The translations under genes were made by a program, and so were the position numbers. The notes under the pieces are model-generated. The model was not told the origin of the DNA, did no database searches, and saw only the letters and a program-made list of their open reading frames with translations. A stretch of 64,000 bases of DNA from Serratia rhizosphaerae (GTDB lineage: Bacteria > Pseudomonadota > Gammaproteobacteria > Enterobacterales > Enterobacteriaceae), in NCBI RefSeq assembly GCF_009817885.1, contig NZ_CP041764.1, positions 1,984,001 to 2,048,000 of the forward strand. The letters are read 5' to 3'. Below are positions 33,564-41,383 of the stretch, in pieces. Every line of letters starts with the position of its first letter. The stretch's first letter is position 1.

Positions 33564-34568
33564 ATGATGAAAGCCATTGTTTACAGCCAGAACGGTTTAC
33601 CCATCGCCGACCCGCAGTCGCTGTATGAAACCGAGCTGCCCAAGCCGCAGCCCGGCCCGCGCGATCTGCTGGTAAAAATCCGCGCCATCTCCGTCAATCC
33701 GGTGGATACCAAGGTACGTAACGGTGCGCCGACCGATGCGCCGCGCATCCTGGGCTGGGACGCCGTCGGCGAAGTGGAAGCCGTCGGGGCAGAGGTCAGC
33801 CTGTTTAAACCGGGCGACGAGGTGTTTTACGCCGGCTCCATCGTGCGCCCCGGCGCTTATGCCGAGTATGGTCTGGTGGACGAGCGCATCGCCGGCCGCA
33901 AGCCGCAGTCGCTGAGCGATGCCGACGCGGCGGCGCTGCCGTTAACCTCGCTGACCGCCTGGGAACTGCTGTTTGACCGGCTGGAAGTGAAGCCAGACGA
34001 AGACGCGGCGCTGCTGATCGTCGGCGCCGGCGGCGGCGTCGGTTCCATCATGACCCAGCTGGCGCGCAAGCTGACCGGGCTGACGGTGATTGGCACCGCC
34101 TCGCGGCCGGAAACCGCCGAATGGGTGAAATCACTCGGCGCGCACCACGTCATTGACCACAGCCGGCCGTTGACGGAGGAACTGAAAAAAATCGGTATCG
34201 ATCAGGTGCGCTATGTCGCCAGCCTGACCCACACCGATAAACACTTCGGCCAGATTATCGAAGCGCTGGAGCCGCAGGGGAAAATGGGCGTTATCGACGA
34301 TCCGCAGACCCTCGACGTGATGCCGCTCAAACGCAAGGCTATCTCACTGCACTGGGAACTGATGTTTACCCGCGCCATCTTCGAGACCGCCGATATGCAA
34401 CGCCAGCACGAGATTTTGCAAAACGTCAGCCGCCTGATCGACGACGGCACCCTGCGCTCGACGCTGGGCGATCACTACGGGCCGATCACCGCAGACAACC
34501 TGCGCAAAGCGCATGCCCTGATCGAAAGCGGCAAAGCGCGCGGCAAAATCGTGCTGGCCGGGTTTTAA
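33564..34568 (+). CDS. Zinc-type alcohol dehydrogenase / quinone oxidoreductase family protein
   Basis: 334-residue medium-chain dehydrogenase/reductase. GroES-like fold at residues ~30-130 (VNPVDTKVRNG, GWDAVGEVEAVG, KPGDEVFYAG), then an NAD(P)H-binding Rossmann domain with IVGAGGGVGSIMTQLARKL near residue 153. The cysteines and histidines that bind catalytic zinc in true alcohol dehydrogenases are absent, so despite its usual family name it is probably a zinc-free NADPH:quinone/enone reductase. The start has AAGGAA 5 bases upstream. Probably regulated by the divergent LysR gene. Confidence 0.9.
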   Translation: MMKAIVYSQNGLPIADPQSLYETELPKPQPGPRDLLVKIRAISVNPVDTKVRNGAPTDAPRILGWDAVGEVEAVGAEVSLFKPGDEVFYAGSIVRPGAYAEYGLVDERIAGRKPQSLSDADAAALPLTSLTAWELLFDRLEVKPDEDAALLIVGAGGGVGSIMTQLARKLTGLTVIGTASRPETAEWVKSLGAHHVIDHSRPLTEELKKIGIDQVRYVASLTHTDKHFGQIIEALEPQGKMGVIDDPQTLDVMPLKRKAISLHWELMFTRAIFETADMQRQHEILQNVSRLIDDGTLRSTLGDHYGPITADNLRKAHALIESGKARGKIVLAGF

Positions 34569-34650
34569 CGAACAATTTTAGGCTTTATGGTAAGGAAAGG
34601 ATGCGCGCTCTGGCCGGCGAAAAATGTCCCGCGCCGGCGCCCATGCGTTG

Positions 34651-34751
34651 ACCCTATCTCCCGCTGCCTGTGGCTGCGGGAGATAGGGTGGGTTGTTGAA
34701 TAAATCGAACTGAACCGCAGGCCGATAAACCGGTCTGCGCCGGTTTATCGG
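34651..34751. terminator. Two perfect hairpins between convergent genes
   Basis: A 14-bp perfect stem (34651-34664 with 34676-34689) and a 12-bp perfect stem (34722-34733 with 34740-34751) lie between the plus-strand dehydrogenase and the minus-strand symporter. Neither is followed by a strong U-run; position and stability suggest bidirectional transcription end points or mRNA 3' protection. Confidence 0.65.
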
Positions 34752-34784
34752 GACATCATCAGCAACTCTTGTCCTTATGATGCG

Positions 34785-36278
34785 CTAGCTGGAAGAACCT
34801 GCATTCTCATTAATGTTGCCTGTCGACTCACGGATCTGGTTTACCTCAGCGCGGTTGTTAATCCAGTAGTCCGCCCGCTCAATGCCCAGCTTCTCCGGAT
34901 GGAACACGGGATCGACGCCTTCAGCCAGTTGCTTCTCATAATCCTTCAGACAGGTGAACGCCGTCTTGCGCAGCAGCAAAATGGCGATGATGTTCAGCCA
35001 GGCCATCAGCCCCACGCCAATGTCCCCCATCCCCCATGCCAGATCCGCCGTTTTCACCGTGCCGTAGACGGCCGATGCCATCAGCCCGATTTTCAGCACC
35101 AGGGTGAGCCATGGACGATGTATTTTACGGTTGAGGTAAGCGACGTTGGTTTCCGCGATGTAGTAGTAAGCCACGATGGTGGTGAAGGCAAAGAAGAACA
35201 GCGCGATGGCGACGAAGTAACTGCCAAAGCCCGGCATCATGCTTTCCATCGCGGTTTGCACATAGCCGGGGCCGGCGGCAACGCCGGCAATCCCCGTATA
35301 GAGGGCGGCCCCCTCCGGCCCCTGAACGTTGTACAGCCCGGTAATCAACAGCATGAACCCGGTGGCGGAGCACACGAACAAGGTGTCGATATAAACCGAA
35401 AACGCCTGCACCAGCCCCTGCTTGGCCGGGTGGCTGACGGCGGCGGCGGAAGACGCGTGCGGGCCTGTTCCCTGCGCGGCTTCGTTGGAATACACCCCGC
35501 GCTTCACGCCCCACATGATCGCCAGCCCTAAAATAGCGCCAAAGCCGGCATCAAGGCCGAATGCACTCTTCCAGACCAGCAAAATGACGCCGGGCAGTTG
35601 GTCAATATTGAGCGCCACGATCACGCAGGCCACGATGATGTAGCCGAGCGCCATAAACGGCACCACGGTACCGGCGAAGCTCGCAATGCGCTTCACGCCG
35701 CCGAAGATGATGAACCCCAGCAGCACGGCGATGATCGCCGCCGTCACGTTCGGGCTGATGCCGAACGCGATATCCAGGCTGGCGCCGATGGAATTGGCCT
35801 GCACGCCCGGCAATAACACGCCGCAGGAGAAGATGGTGGCGATGGCAAAAATCCAGGCATACCACTTCATGCCCAGCCCTTTTTCGATATAGAAGGCCGG
35901 GCCGCCGCGATACTCGCCATCCAGCTTCTCTTTATAAACCTGGCCTAACGTCGATTCCACAAAGGCTGAACTGGCGCCGAGAAACGCGACCGTCCACATC
36001 CAGAACAAGGCCCCCGGGCCACCGAAGGTGATGGCGGTGGCTACCCCGGCAATATTACCGGTGCCTACCCGTCCGGCCAGCGTCATGGATAACGCCTGGA
36101 AAGAAGAGACCCCGGCGGCATTCGCTTTCCCCTGGAAGATCAGACGCACCATCCCCTTCAGGTGACGCAGTTGCAAAAATCGGGTACGTAAAGAAAAGTA
36201 CAGGCCGGTGCCCAAACAGAGATAAATGAGCGCCTGGCTCCAGATCACGCCGTTGACGGCATTGACAAGTTCATTCAT
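34785..36278 (-). CDS. Sodium:alanine/glycine symporter, AGCS family
   Basis: 497-residue inner-membrane symporter from the ATG at 36278, which has AAGGAG 9 bases upstream (a TTG at 36287 is also open). About 11 membrane segments. Family signatures: GRVGTGNIAGVATAITFGGPGALFW (residues ~69-94, here read as GRVGTGNIAGVATAI plus GGPGALFWMW) and NEAAQGTGPHASSAA near residue 270. It takes up alanine or glycine with Na+. Stands alone; no linked regulator. Confidence 0.93.
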   Translation of the reverse strand: MNELVNAVNGVIWSQALIYLCLGTGLYFSLRTRFLQLRHLKGMVRLIFQGKANAAGVSSFQALSMTLAGRVGTGNIAGVATAITFGGPGALFWMWTVAFLGASSAFVESTLGQVYKEKLDGEYRGGPAFYIEKGLGMKWYAWIFAIATIFSCGVLLPGVQANSIGASLDIAFGISPNVTAAIIAVLLGFIIFGGVKRIASFAGTVVPFMALGYIIVACVIVALNIDQLPGVILLVWKSAFGLDAGFGAILGLAIMWGVKRGVYSNEAAQGTGPHASSAAAVSHPAKQGLVQAFSVYIDTLFVCSATGFMLLITGLYNVQGPEGAALYTGIAGVAAGPGYVQTAMESMMPGFGSYFVAIALFFFAFTTIVAYYYIAETNVAYLNRKIHRPWLTLVLKIGLMASAVYGTVKTADLAWGMGDIGVGLMAWLNIIAILLLRKTAFTCLKDYEKQLAEGVDPVFHPEKLGIERADYWINNRAEVNQIRESTGNINENAGSSS

Positions 36279-36968
36279 GCAATCCAACTCCTTCGTTGAT
36301 ACCCTGGTAACATTGGCAGTTCACCTGCCTAACACCGGGCTGTGCCGTCGAGCGTGAGAGTTATTTTTTTATCAGGTGACATAGTTACTTTACGTAACTA
36401 ATTAACACTTATGTAACCTGTCGTAAAACGCCGATCTTTGCAAGCCTCTCGGTGTGGAGTACTTCCCATATTTAAACAATTTTTCTGAGCGATAAGCACG
36501 ACGACGGCGTAAGAAAAACCGACTGACGCCTGGAAAAATCGGTCGGTTAGCCGGCAGGTCGCGCTCATGCCGAGAGGCTCTCAACGCATTGAACATGCGG
36601 AGCTGATTGCCGGTCGCAAGCTGCAAACCCTCGTTATGCTGCTGATTTATCAAATATCGCATAACCTTTGTCGCCGGTGTCATACTGTTTACGAATGGAA
36701 CTGGATGCTGGGACAGGCGTGGAGCGCCATCGAAAAGGGAAAGGTTTTTCCGGCAATTTGCTGTGTTGAGCTCATATCCCGAGAGCTATTGCCAGATTTT
36801 TATTCATCCTGCTTGGCATTTCTCAATGCTCCCAAGCATGCGCAAAAGCAATTCCTGGCCATTCTCTGGTGCGAAATCATGACACTATCGCGCTTTGAAT
36901 TCACACCGGGTAATACATGCGCTTCGCCCTCAACGTTTTCTGTCAGCGTTGCTGTTTTAGCCGGCACC
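36279..36968. other. Intergenic region before the biosynthetic cluster
   Basis: About 690 bases with no gene I can support. Short open frames on both strands (for example plus 36567-37214, which runs under the AraC gene) have no family resemblance or good ribosome sites. It separates the conserved symporter gene from the accessory cluster and may be the left border of an insertion; I see no terminal repeats or attachment site. Confidence 0.5.
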
Positions 36969-37736
36969 TTACTTTCTTCTCTTCATATACGCCCTCGGGG
37001 GGCAGCCCACCATGCTCTTGAAAAAAGTAGCGAAGGCGCTGTCGCTGGAAAACGCCAGCCGGCCGGCGACCTCGGATTGGTTGAGCCCTGCGGCCAGCAT
37101 CTCTATCGCTTTAATCAGGCGCCATTGCTGACGCCACTGTTGGTAACTGAGACCGGTTTCACGGCGGAAAATCCGGCTGATGGTTTTCTCGGAAGCGCCG
37201 CTATAGCGCGATAGCTGATGCAGCGGCGGAAGCATATCCAGGTCGGCCAGATGACGCAGACGCCGGTCGCTGGGCAGCGGCAGCAACGTCAGTTCGCGCG
37301 GCGCGGCGGCGATCTCGTCCAGGCAGACCGCCAGAATATTGGCGTAAGCCCCATGCCGCCAGTCGGTGTCGAATGCGGCGAGTGCGATGCGTTCCAACAC
37401 CTCGCGCAGCAGCGGTGAAGCTGTCAGTACGGCAAGCTGCGCAGGCAGACAGGCATAGCGATCGGCATCGAGATAAAGTGAACGGTAACCGACTACGCCG
37501 TTGACCTGAACGCGATGCGCCACTTGCGGTGGGATCCAGGCGACTCTGCCCGGCGGCAGCATGCAAATGCTTTGGTTGAGCGTGATACGCATGCTGCCTT
37601 GCTGACAGAACAGCAACTGCCCCTTGTCGTGCCAATGCGTGCCCGAGTCGTGCTGCGCCAGTTCGGCGGCGATGCCGAGCACGCTGTTGTCGAGCGTATC
37701 CGGATTAAAGCTGTCCTGTGCCTGAAGCCACGCCAT
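36969..37736 (-). CDS. AraC-family transcriptional regulator
   Basis: 255 residues: an N-terminal cupin sensor (~15-95; THWHDKGQLLFCQQGSMRI, LPPGRVAWIPPQVAH) and a C-terminal double HTH (~170-255; LHQLSRYSGASEKTISRIFR, NQSEVAGRLAFSSDSAFATF, then RAYMKRRK). This is the small cupin-AraC type usually paired with a divergent MFS transporter. The MFS gene begins 100 bases away on the other strand, so it is the probable target. A link to the neighbouring NRPS operon is inferred from position only. Confidence 0.92.
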   Translation of the reverse strand: MAWLQAQDSFNPDTLDNSVLGIAAELAQHDSGTHWHDKGQLLFCQQGSMRITLNQSICMLPPGRVAWIPPQVAHRVQVNGVVGYRSLYLDADRYACLPAQLAVLTASPLLREVLERIALAAFDTDWRHGAYANILAVCLDEIAAAPRELTLLPLPSDRRLRHLADLDMLPPLHQLSRYSGASEKTISRIFRRETGLSYQQWRQQWRLIKAIEMLAAGLNQSEVAGRLAFSSDSAFATFFKSMVGCPPRAYMKRRK

Positions 37737-37836
37737 AGTATGTCCGATTTTGTAAATTTATTGTCTTTTATATTGTAATTGACAGCATGGAGCAGATGCT
37801 ACCGTGTGCAGCTTATTCTTGGCTACAGGATCTGTT

Positions 37837-39000
37837 ATGCAACGTAAACTGACTCTGACATTGGCGACGTCGATGATGATGTTTCCCCAGGTGGTGGAAA
37901 CCATATACAGCCCGGCATTAACACACATTGCGCACGGATTCCGGGTGAGTGCAGAAATGGCGGCGCAAACGCTCTCTTGTTACTTTTTCGCCTTTGCGCT
38001 GGGCGTCGTGGTATGGGGAAGGATGTGCGACGTCATCGGACGCCGTCCGACCATATTGGCCGGGCTGACGCTCTACCTGCTGGCTTCGCTCGTCGCGCTG
38101 TTCAGCGGCAGCTTCAGCGTGTTGTTGGCGGCACGGGTGCTGGCCGCCTTTGGCGCGGCGGTTGGTTCGGTAGGAACGCAAACGGCGATTCGCGATCGCT
38201 TCGATGGTTATGAGTTAGCGCGGGTGTTCTCAGTGATGGGAATCGCCATGGCGATCAGCCCGGCGGTTGGCGTGTTAAGCGGCGCAGTACTGACTCACTA
38301 TTGGGGGTATCAGGGCGTGTTCGGCGGTTTGGCGCTGCTGGCGGCTCTGTTGCTGGGTTATGCCGGCTGGCAACTACCGGAAACGCGTCCGCAACAGGTG
38401 ATGAAGAATTCATTTTTCGGCACGCTGGGACGGATGATTAAGGACGGAGATATTTGGCTTAGTGCGCTGTTGGTGGCGTTGTTCAATATTTGCATGTTCA
38501 GCTATTACCAACTGGCGCCATTCCACTTCTCGGCGTTGGAACTGCCGGCGCAGTGGTTCGGTTATACCGGCTTGGTGTTGGCGGCCGGGGTCGGCATCGG
38601 TGCGGCGATCAACAAGTTTCTGATCGGCAAACACTGGCTGTTTCCTGCGTTGCTGACGCTGGCTTGCACCTTGTCGCTGACCGGCGGCCTACTGGTGTTG
38701 CTGCTGGAAAAGAGTCTGTGGTTCGTTCTGCCGATGATGCTAGTAGTGATGGCGTACGGCATCGCCATTCCCAATATTCTGGCGCGCGCGCTGCGCCATT
38801 ATAAAGACTGTATGGGCACGGCCGGCGCCATCCTTGGTCTGATGTATTACCTGATGCTCGGCGGTGGCCTGGTGCTGGCCGGACTGTCGCAGCACCTGGG
38901 CGCCGTGCTGTCGCTCTGCAGCCTTTGCGTGTTGCTGTTGGCGTGGCGGGTCGTGCGCAACGAGCGTCGTCTGGCGCTGCCTGAGGGTGAAAACGCCTGA
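37837..39000 (+). CDS. MFS efflux transporter (Bcr/CflA, DHA1 type)
   Basis: 387 residues, 12 predicted membrane segments. Drug:H+ antiporter-1 motifs: after helix 2, GVVVWGRMCDVIGRRPTI (motif A, GxLaDrxGrkxxl); helix 4, RVLAAFGAAVGSVGTQTAIRD; helix 5, GIAMAISPAVGVLSGAVLTH (motif C-like). Start chosen at 37837 (MQRKLTLTLA) with AGGA upstream; a GTG at 37804 is open but unlikely. It is the candidate exporter and self-resistance gene for the adjacent NRPS product; its stop is 3 bases from the convergent thioesterase stop. Confidence 0.9.
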   Translation: MQRKLTLTLATSMMMFPQVVETIYSPALTHIAHGFRVSAEMAAQTLSCYFFAFALGVVVWGRMCDVIGRRPTILAGLTLYLLASLVALFSGSFSVLLAARVLAAFGAAVGSVGTQTAIRDRFDGYELARVFSVMGIAMAISPAVGVLSGAVLTHYWGYQGVFGGLALLAALLLGYAGWQLPETRPQQVMKNSFFGTLGRMIKDGDIWLSALLVALFNICMFSYYQLAPFHFSALELPAQWFGYTGLVLAAGVGIGAAINKFLIGKHWLFPALLTLACTLSLTGGLLVLLLEKSLWFVLPMMLVVMAYGIAIPNILARALRHYKDCMGTAGAILGLMYYLMLGGGLVLAGLSQHLGAVLSLCSLCVLLLAWRVVRNERRLALPEGENA

Positions 39001-39003
39001 GTG

Positions 39004-39771
39004 CTAAATGCTGGCAGGGTCACTCAGGTGGCCTGCCAGCAACTGGTGAATGCCCGCTATCACGGCGTCGCGTTGCGTAGCGATATACATATGTCCGCCT
39101 GCAAAAGCGCGCTGCTGAAAATCACCTTGCGCGATCCGACGCCAGTCGAGCAAATCCTGACGATCGATCAATTCGTCGTTTTCACCATAAAACATCGCCA
39201 GCGGGGCGTGATAGCCAGGCTGTACCGGAAAAAGCAGCTGGCTGGACAGCAACAGATCGGCGCGGATCAGCGGCAAATAGTAATCTACCAACGCACTATC
39301 GCCGATGAGCGACTCATCCAGCCCCTCGCCGGCACAGAGTGCGTTCAACAAAGCAACACGCGGCATTCTCAGTAGCTGACTGTGGCGCGCCAGAAAGGGG
39401 GATGAACTGGCGGAAATAATCAACTGCAGCGGCGGCTGAGGCAGCGCCATCGCTAACGCCAGCGCAACTCGGCCGCCAAGACTATGGCCGAAAAAGATCA
39501 GCGGCTTATCCTGCAGTGGCTGCAGTACCGGCATCAGTTGATTGATGAGCGATTGAGGTTGGCAAAGCGGTGCTTCATGCGCCCGCTCTTCTCGACCGGG
39601 ATATTGCACGGCATAGAGTTCGATCTCCTGATGCAACCCGGCGCTCCAGCGCTGGAAAGCCGCGGCGCCGCCGCCAGCGTGGGGAAAAACGATAAGCCGC
39701 AGACTGCCCTGGCGTCCCGGCGTCAACGGTTTCAGACCGCGGGAGGCGGCGGGAAAGTTAGTGCAATTCAT
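39004..39771 (-). CDS. Type II-like thioesterase of the NRPS cluster
   Basis: 255-residue alpha/beta hydrolase of the GrsT/RifR kind. IVFPHAGGGAAAFQRW (oxyanion region) is at residues ~27-42, the nucleophile in FFGHSLGGRVAL (~90), the acid in MFYGENDELI (~199) and the histidine in FAGGHMYI (~228). Such enzymes remove mis-loaded groups from carrier proteins. Because the NRPS here has no C-terminal thioesterase, this one may also release the product. I start at the ATG 39771; a TTG at 39792 is open. Last gene of the operon, 65 bases after the dioxygenase gene. Confidence 0.9.
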   Translation of the reverse strand: MNCTNFPAASRGLKPLTPGRQGSLRLIVFPHAGGGAAAFQRWSAGLHQEIELYAVQYPGREERAHEAPLCQPQSLINQLMPVLQPLQDKPLIFFGHSLGGRVALALAMALPQPPLQLIISASSSPFLARHSQLLRMPRVALLNALCAGEGLDESLIGDSALVDYYLPLIRADLLLSSQLLFPVQPGYHAPLAMFYGENDELIDRQDLLDWRRIAQGDFQQRAFAGGHMYIATQRDAVIAGIHQLLAGHLSDPASI

Positions 39772-39836
39772 GGCGAAAATCCGTATTTTCAAGCGGCCAG
39801 GGAAGCCTGAGCTTCCCTGGCATTAAGGGAAGGCGC

Positions 39837-40574
39837 TCAGTTGATGGCGTTCCACAATTCATCAAAGATTGGCGTGAACAGCGTCGATTTCAGATAGTCC
39901 GAACCCGATGAACCGCCGGTACCTTTCCTCTGCCCGATAGTACGCTCCACCAGTTTCACATGGCGGTAACGCCACTCTTGCAGCAGTGAATCCAGGTCCA
40001 GCAGTTGATTGAGCAGCAGCGACTCGCAGCTCGAACGCGTCAGCGATTGCCTGACGATGTCGTCAAAGCTGTGCGCCGTCTGATTGGGCTGATCATGGAG
40101 CCGCATCAGATGACAGCGTACCGCCTGCCATAGGGAAACGGGTTGGATGATCGCCGCCAGTCGACGCTGAGCCTCTTCATCATCTTGATACTGCATTAAT
40201 TTTTTTTGGTTTGCCTTGCCAAGCAGCGCTTCTATACCGGCGAACTGGTAGGATTGAAAACCACTGGCGCTGCCGAGATAGCTGCGAAAACGCTGGAATT
40301 CATGAAACTTCAGCGTGCAAATCACGGCAATCTGATTCACCACGGTTTGGGTAATGGCATTGACACGCGTCATCGTCTCGATAGCCGCCGGTATATTCCC
40401 CTCTTCGATCAGCGCGATCGCCAGATGAAGCTCATCGATCAACTGTTTGAACCAGAGCTCGTAGGTTTGATGAGTGATGATAAACAAATTTTCATTGCGG
40501 TGTTCGTCAGACGGCGAGGCCGGCTGTTGCAGTGACAGCAGCTGGTTCAGCTGCAGATAGCTGGCATAGTTCAT
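39837..40574 (-). CDS. Tryptophan 2,3-dioxygenase (haem)
   Basis: 245 residues, shorter than the usual bacterial ~280. Opens the indole ring of L-Trp to N-formylkynurenine. Family motifs: FIITHQTYELWFKQ (residues 31-44, distal His35), EFQRFRSYLGSASGFQS (Arg97, substrate carboxylate), WRYRHVKLVERTIG (His205, proximal haem ligand) and GTGGSSGSDYL (Thr219). Where most homologues read QSxQ(Y/F)R, this has QSYQFAG: the arginine is Ala112. Its ATG overlaps the stop of the cyclase-family gene (ATGA), so the two are translationally coupled. Context indicates precursor supply for the NRPS rather than general tryptophan catabolism, as no kynureninase is present. Confidence 0.93.
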   Translation of the reverse strand: MNYASYLQLNQLLSLQQPASPSDEHRNENLFIITHQTYELWFKQLIDELHLAIALIEEGNIPAAIETMTRVNAITQTVVNQIAVICTLKFHEFQRFRSYLGSASGFQSYQFAGIEALLGKANQKKLMQYQDDEEAQRRLAAIIQPVSLWQAVRCHLMRLHDQPNQTAHSFDDIVRQSLTRSSCESLLLNQLLDLDSLLQEWRYRHVKLVERTIGQRKGTGGSSGSDYLKSTLFTPIFDELWNAIN

Positions 40575-41383
40575 GATGTCACTTTCCCTGTAGAAAACGA
40601 AAATAGGATTGGCCGGCTGGGAAGAGCATCCCCGGCCAGATCCGGCAGTTGAATGGTCAGAAAATAGTGCCCCGCAGCGGCATGCGTAGGAACCTGAATC
40701 AGTTCGGTCACGGAGGCGTGCCGGCGTGCTGTTTGTCGCCTGTCTGGGACATCAAGCCCCCAAAAACAGCGATGGTTGTCCATACGTCCGCCGTCGTATA
40801 AACGGTCGATCGACGGTATATCCACCAGCAGATGCTGAACGCCGAGTTCAACGATGCGCGCCATGGCCTGATGGCTGAAATAGGGGGCGCAGGCCGACGC
40901 AGGGAACTCGCTCCCCGCGTTGGTCCCTATCACCAAAGCCTGCAGATAGTCACCGGACAACGGCGTCAACGCGTCATCGAGAGCCGACCGGGTAATCAGC
41001 CAATCTTCAGAGCTAGCGCTGGCGTTATAACTCTCCGTGGTCGTGTCCGCTCGCTGCGGTGCGACGCGAATCAGGGTGGCGGCAATGAAAGGTTCAAGCT
41101 GCAGATCCGCCACGTTGTGCGCGTCGGGAAGAATATGGCCGATGCATTCAGTGTGTGTGCCGTGGCAGTGCGCCACCAGACTGATGCGCTCGGCGTTGCA
41201 GGCCCCGCCCTGACGCACGCTGGCGACGGCATCGCCGTAACTCAGCGGCGCCGAGTCAGCGGGCGCCACACCATAAAGGTTGGTTGGGTTATCGGCGAAG
41301 TTCAGTCTGGCCGAGAGCCGCAGCGGCTCTCGGTGGTCAATATGATGGCAACGTCCGCGATGGTGCACCTCAATGCGTTTCAT
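40571..41383 (-). CDS. Cyclase-family protein, probable N-formylkynurenine formamidase
   Basis: 270 residues of the cyclase/KynB-like metal hydrolase family. The metal motif reads AHCHGTHTECIGH (residues 71-83), where KynB-type enzymes have H-x-G-x-H-x-D-x-P-x-H; here Glu replaces the Asp and the proline is absent. A second region VDIPSIDRLYDGGRMDNHRCFWG (~166-188; D and H ligands) follows. The start at 41383 has GAGG upstream and overlaps the end of the NRPS gene by 14 bases. Direct coupling to tryptophan dioxygenase argues for hydrolysis of N-formylkynurenine to kynurenine; this is inference, since the family also holds other activities. Confidence 0.8.
   Translation of the reverse strand: MKRIEVHHRGRCHHIDHREPLRLSARLNFADNPTNLYGVAPADSAPLSYGDAVASVRQGGACNAERISLVAHCHGTHTECIGHILPDAHNVADLQLEPFIAATLIRVAPQRADTTTESYNASASSEDWLITRSALDDALTPLSGDYLQALVIGTNAGSEFPASACAPYFSHQAMARIVELGVQHLLVDIPSIDRLYDGGRMDNHRCFWGLDVPDRRQTARRHASVTELIQVPTHAAAGHYFLTIQLPDLAGDALPSRPILFSFSTGKVTS

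Noticed and set aside
36567..37214. 215-codon plus-strand frame partly under the AraC gene
   Set aside because: No ribosome site or recognisable family; its second half is the shadow of the AraC gene.
39837..41383. Kynurenine catabolic (anthranilate) pathway
   Set aside because: No kynureninase gene is present, and the genes overlap an NRPS operon instead.
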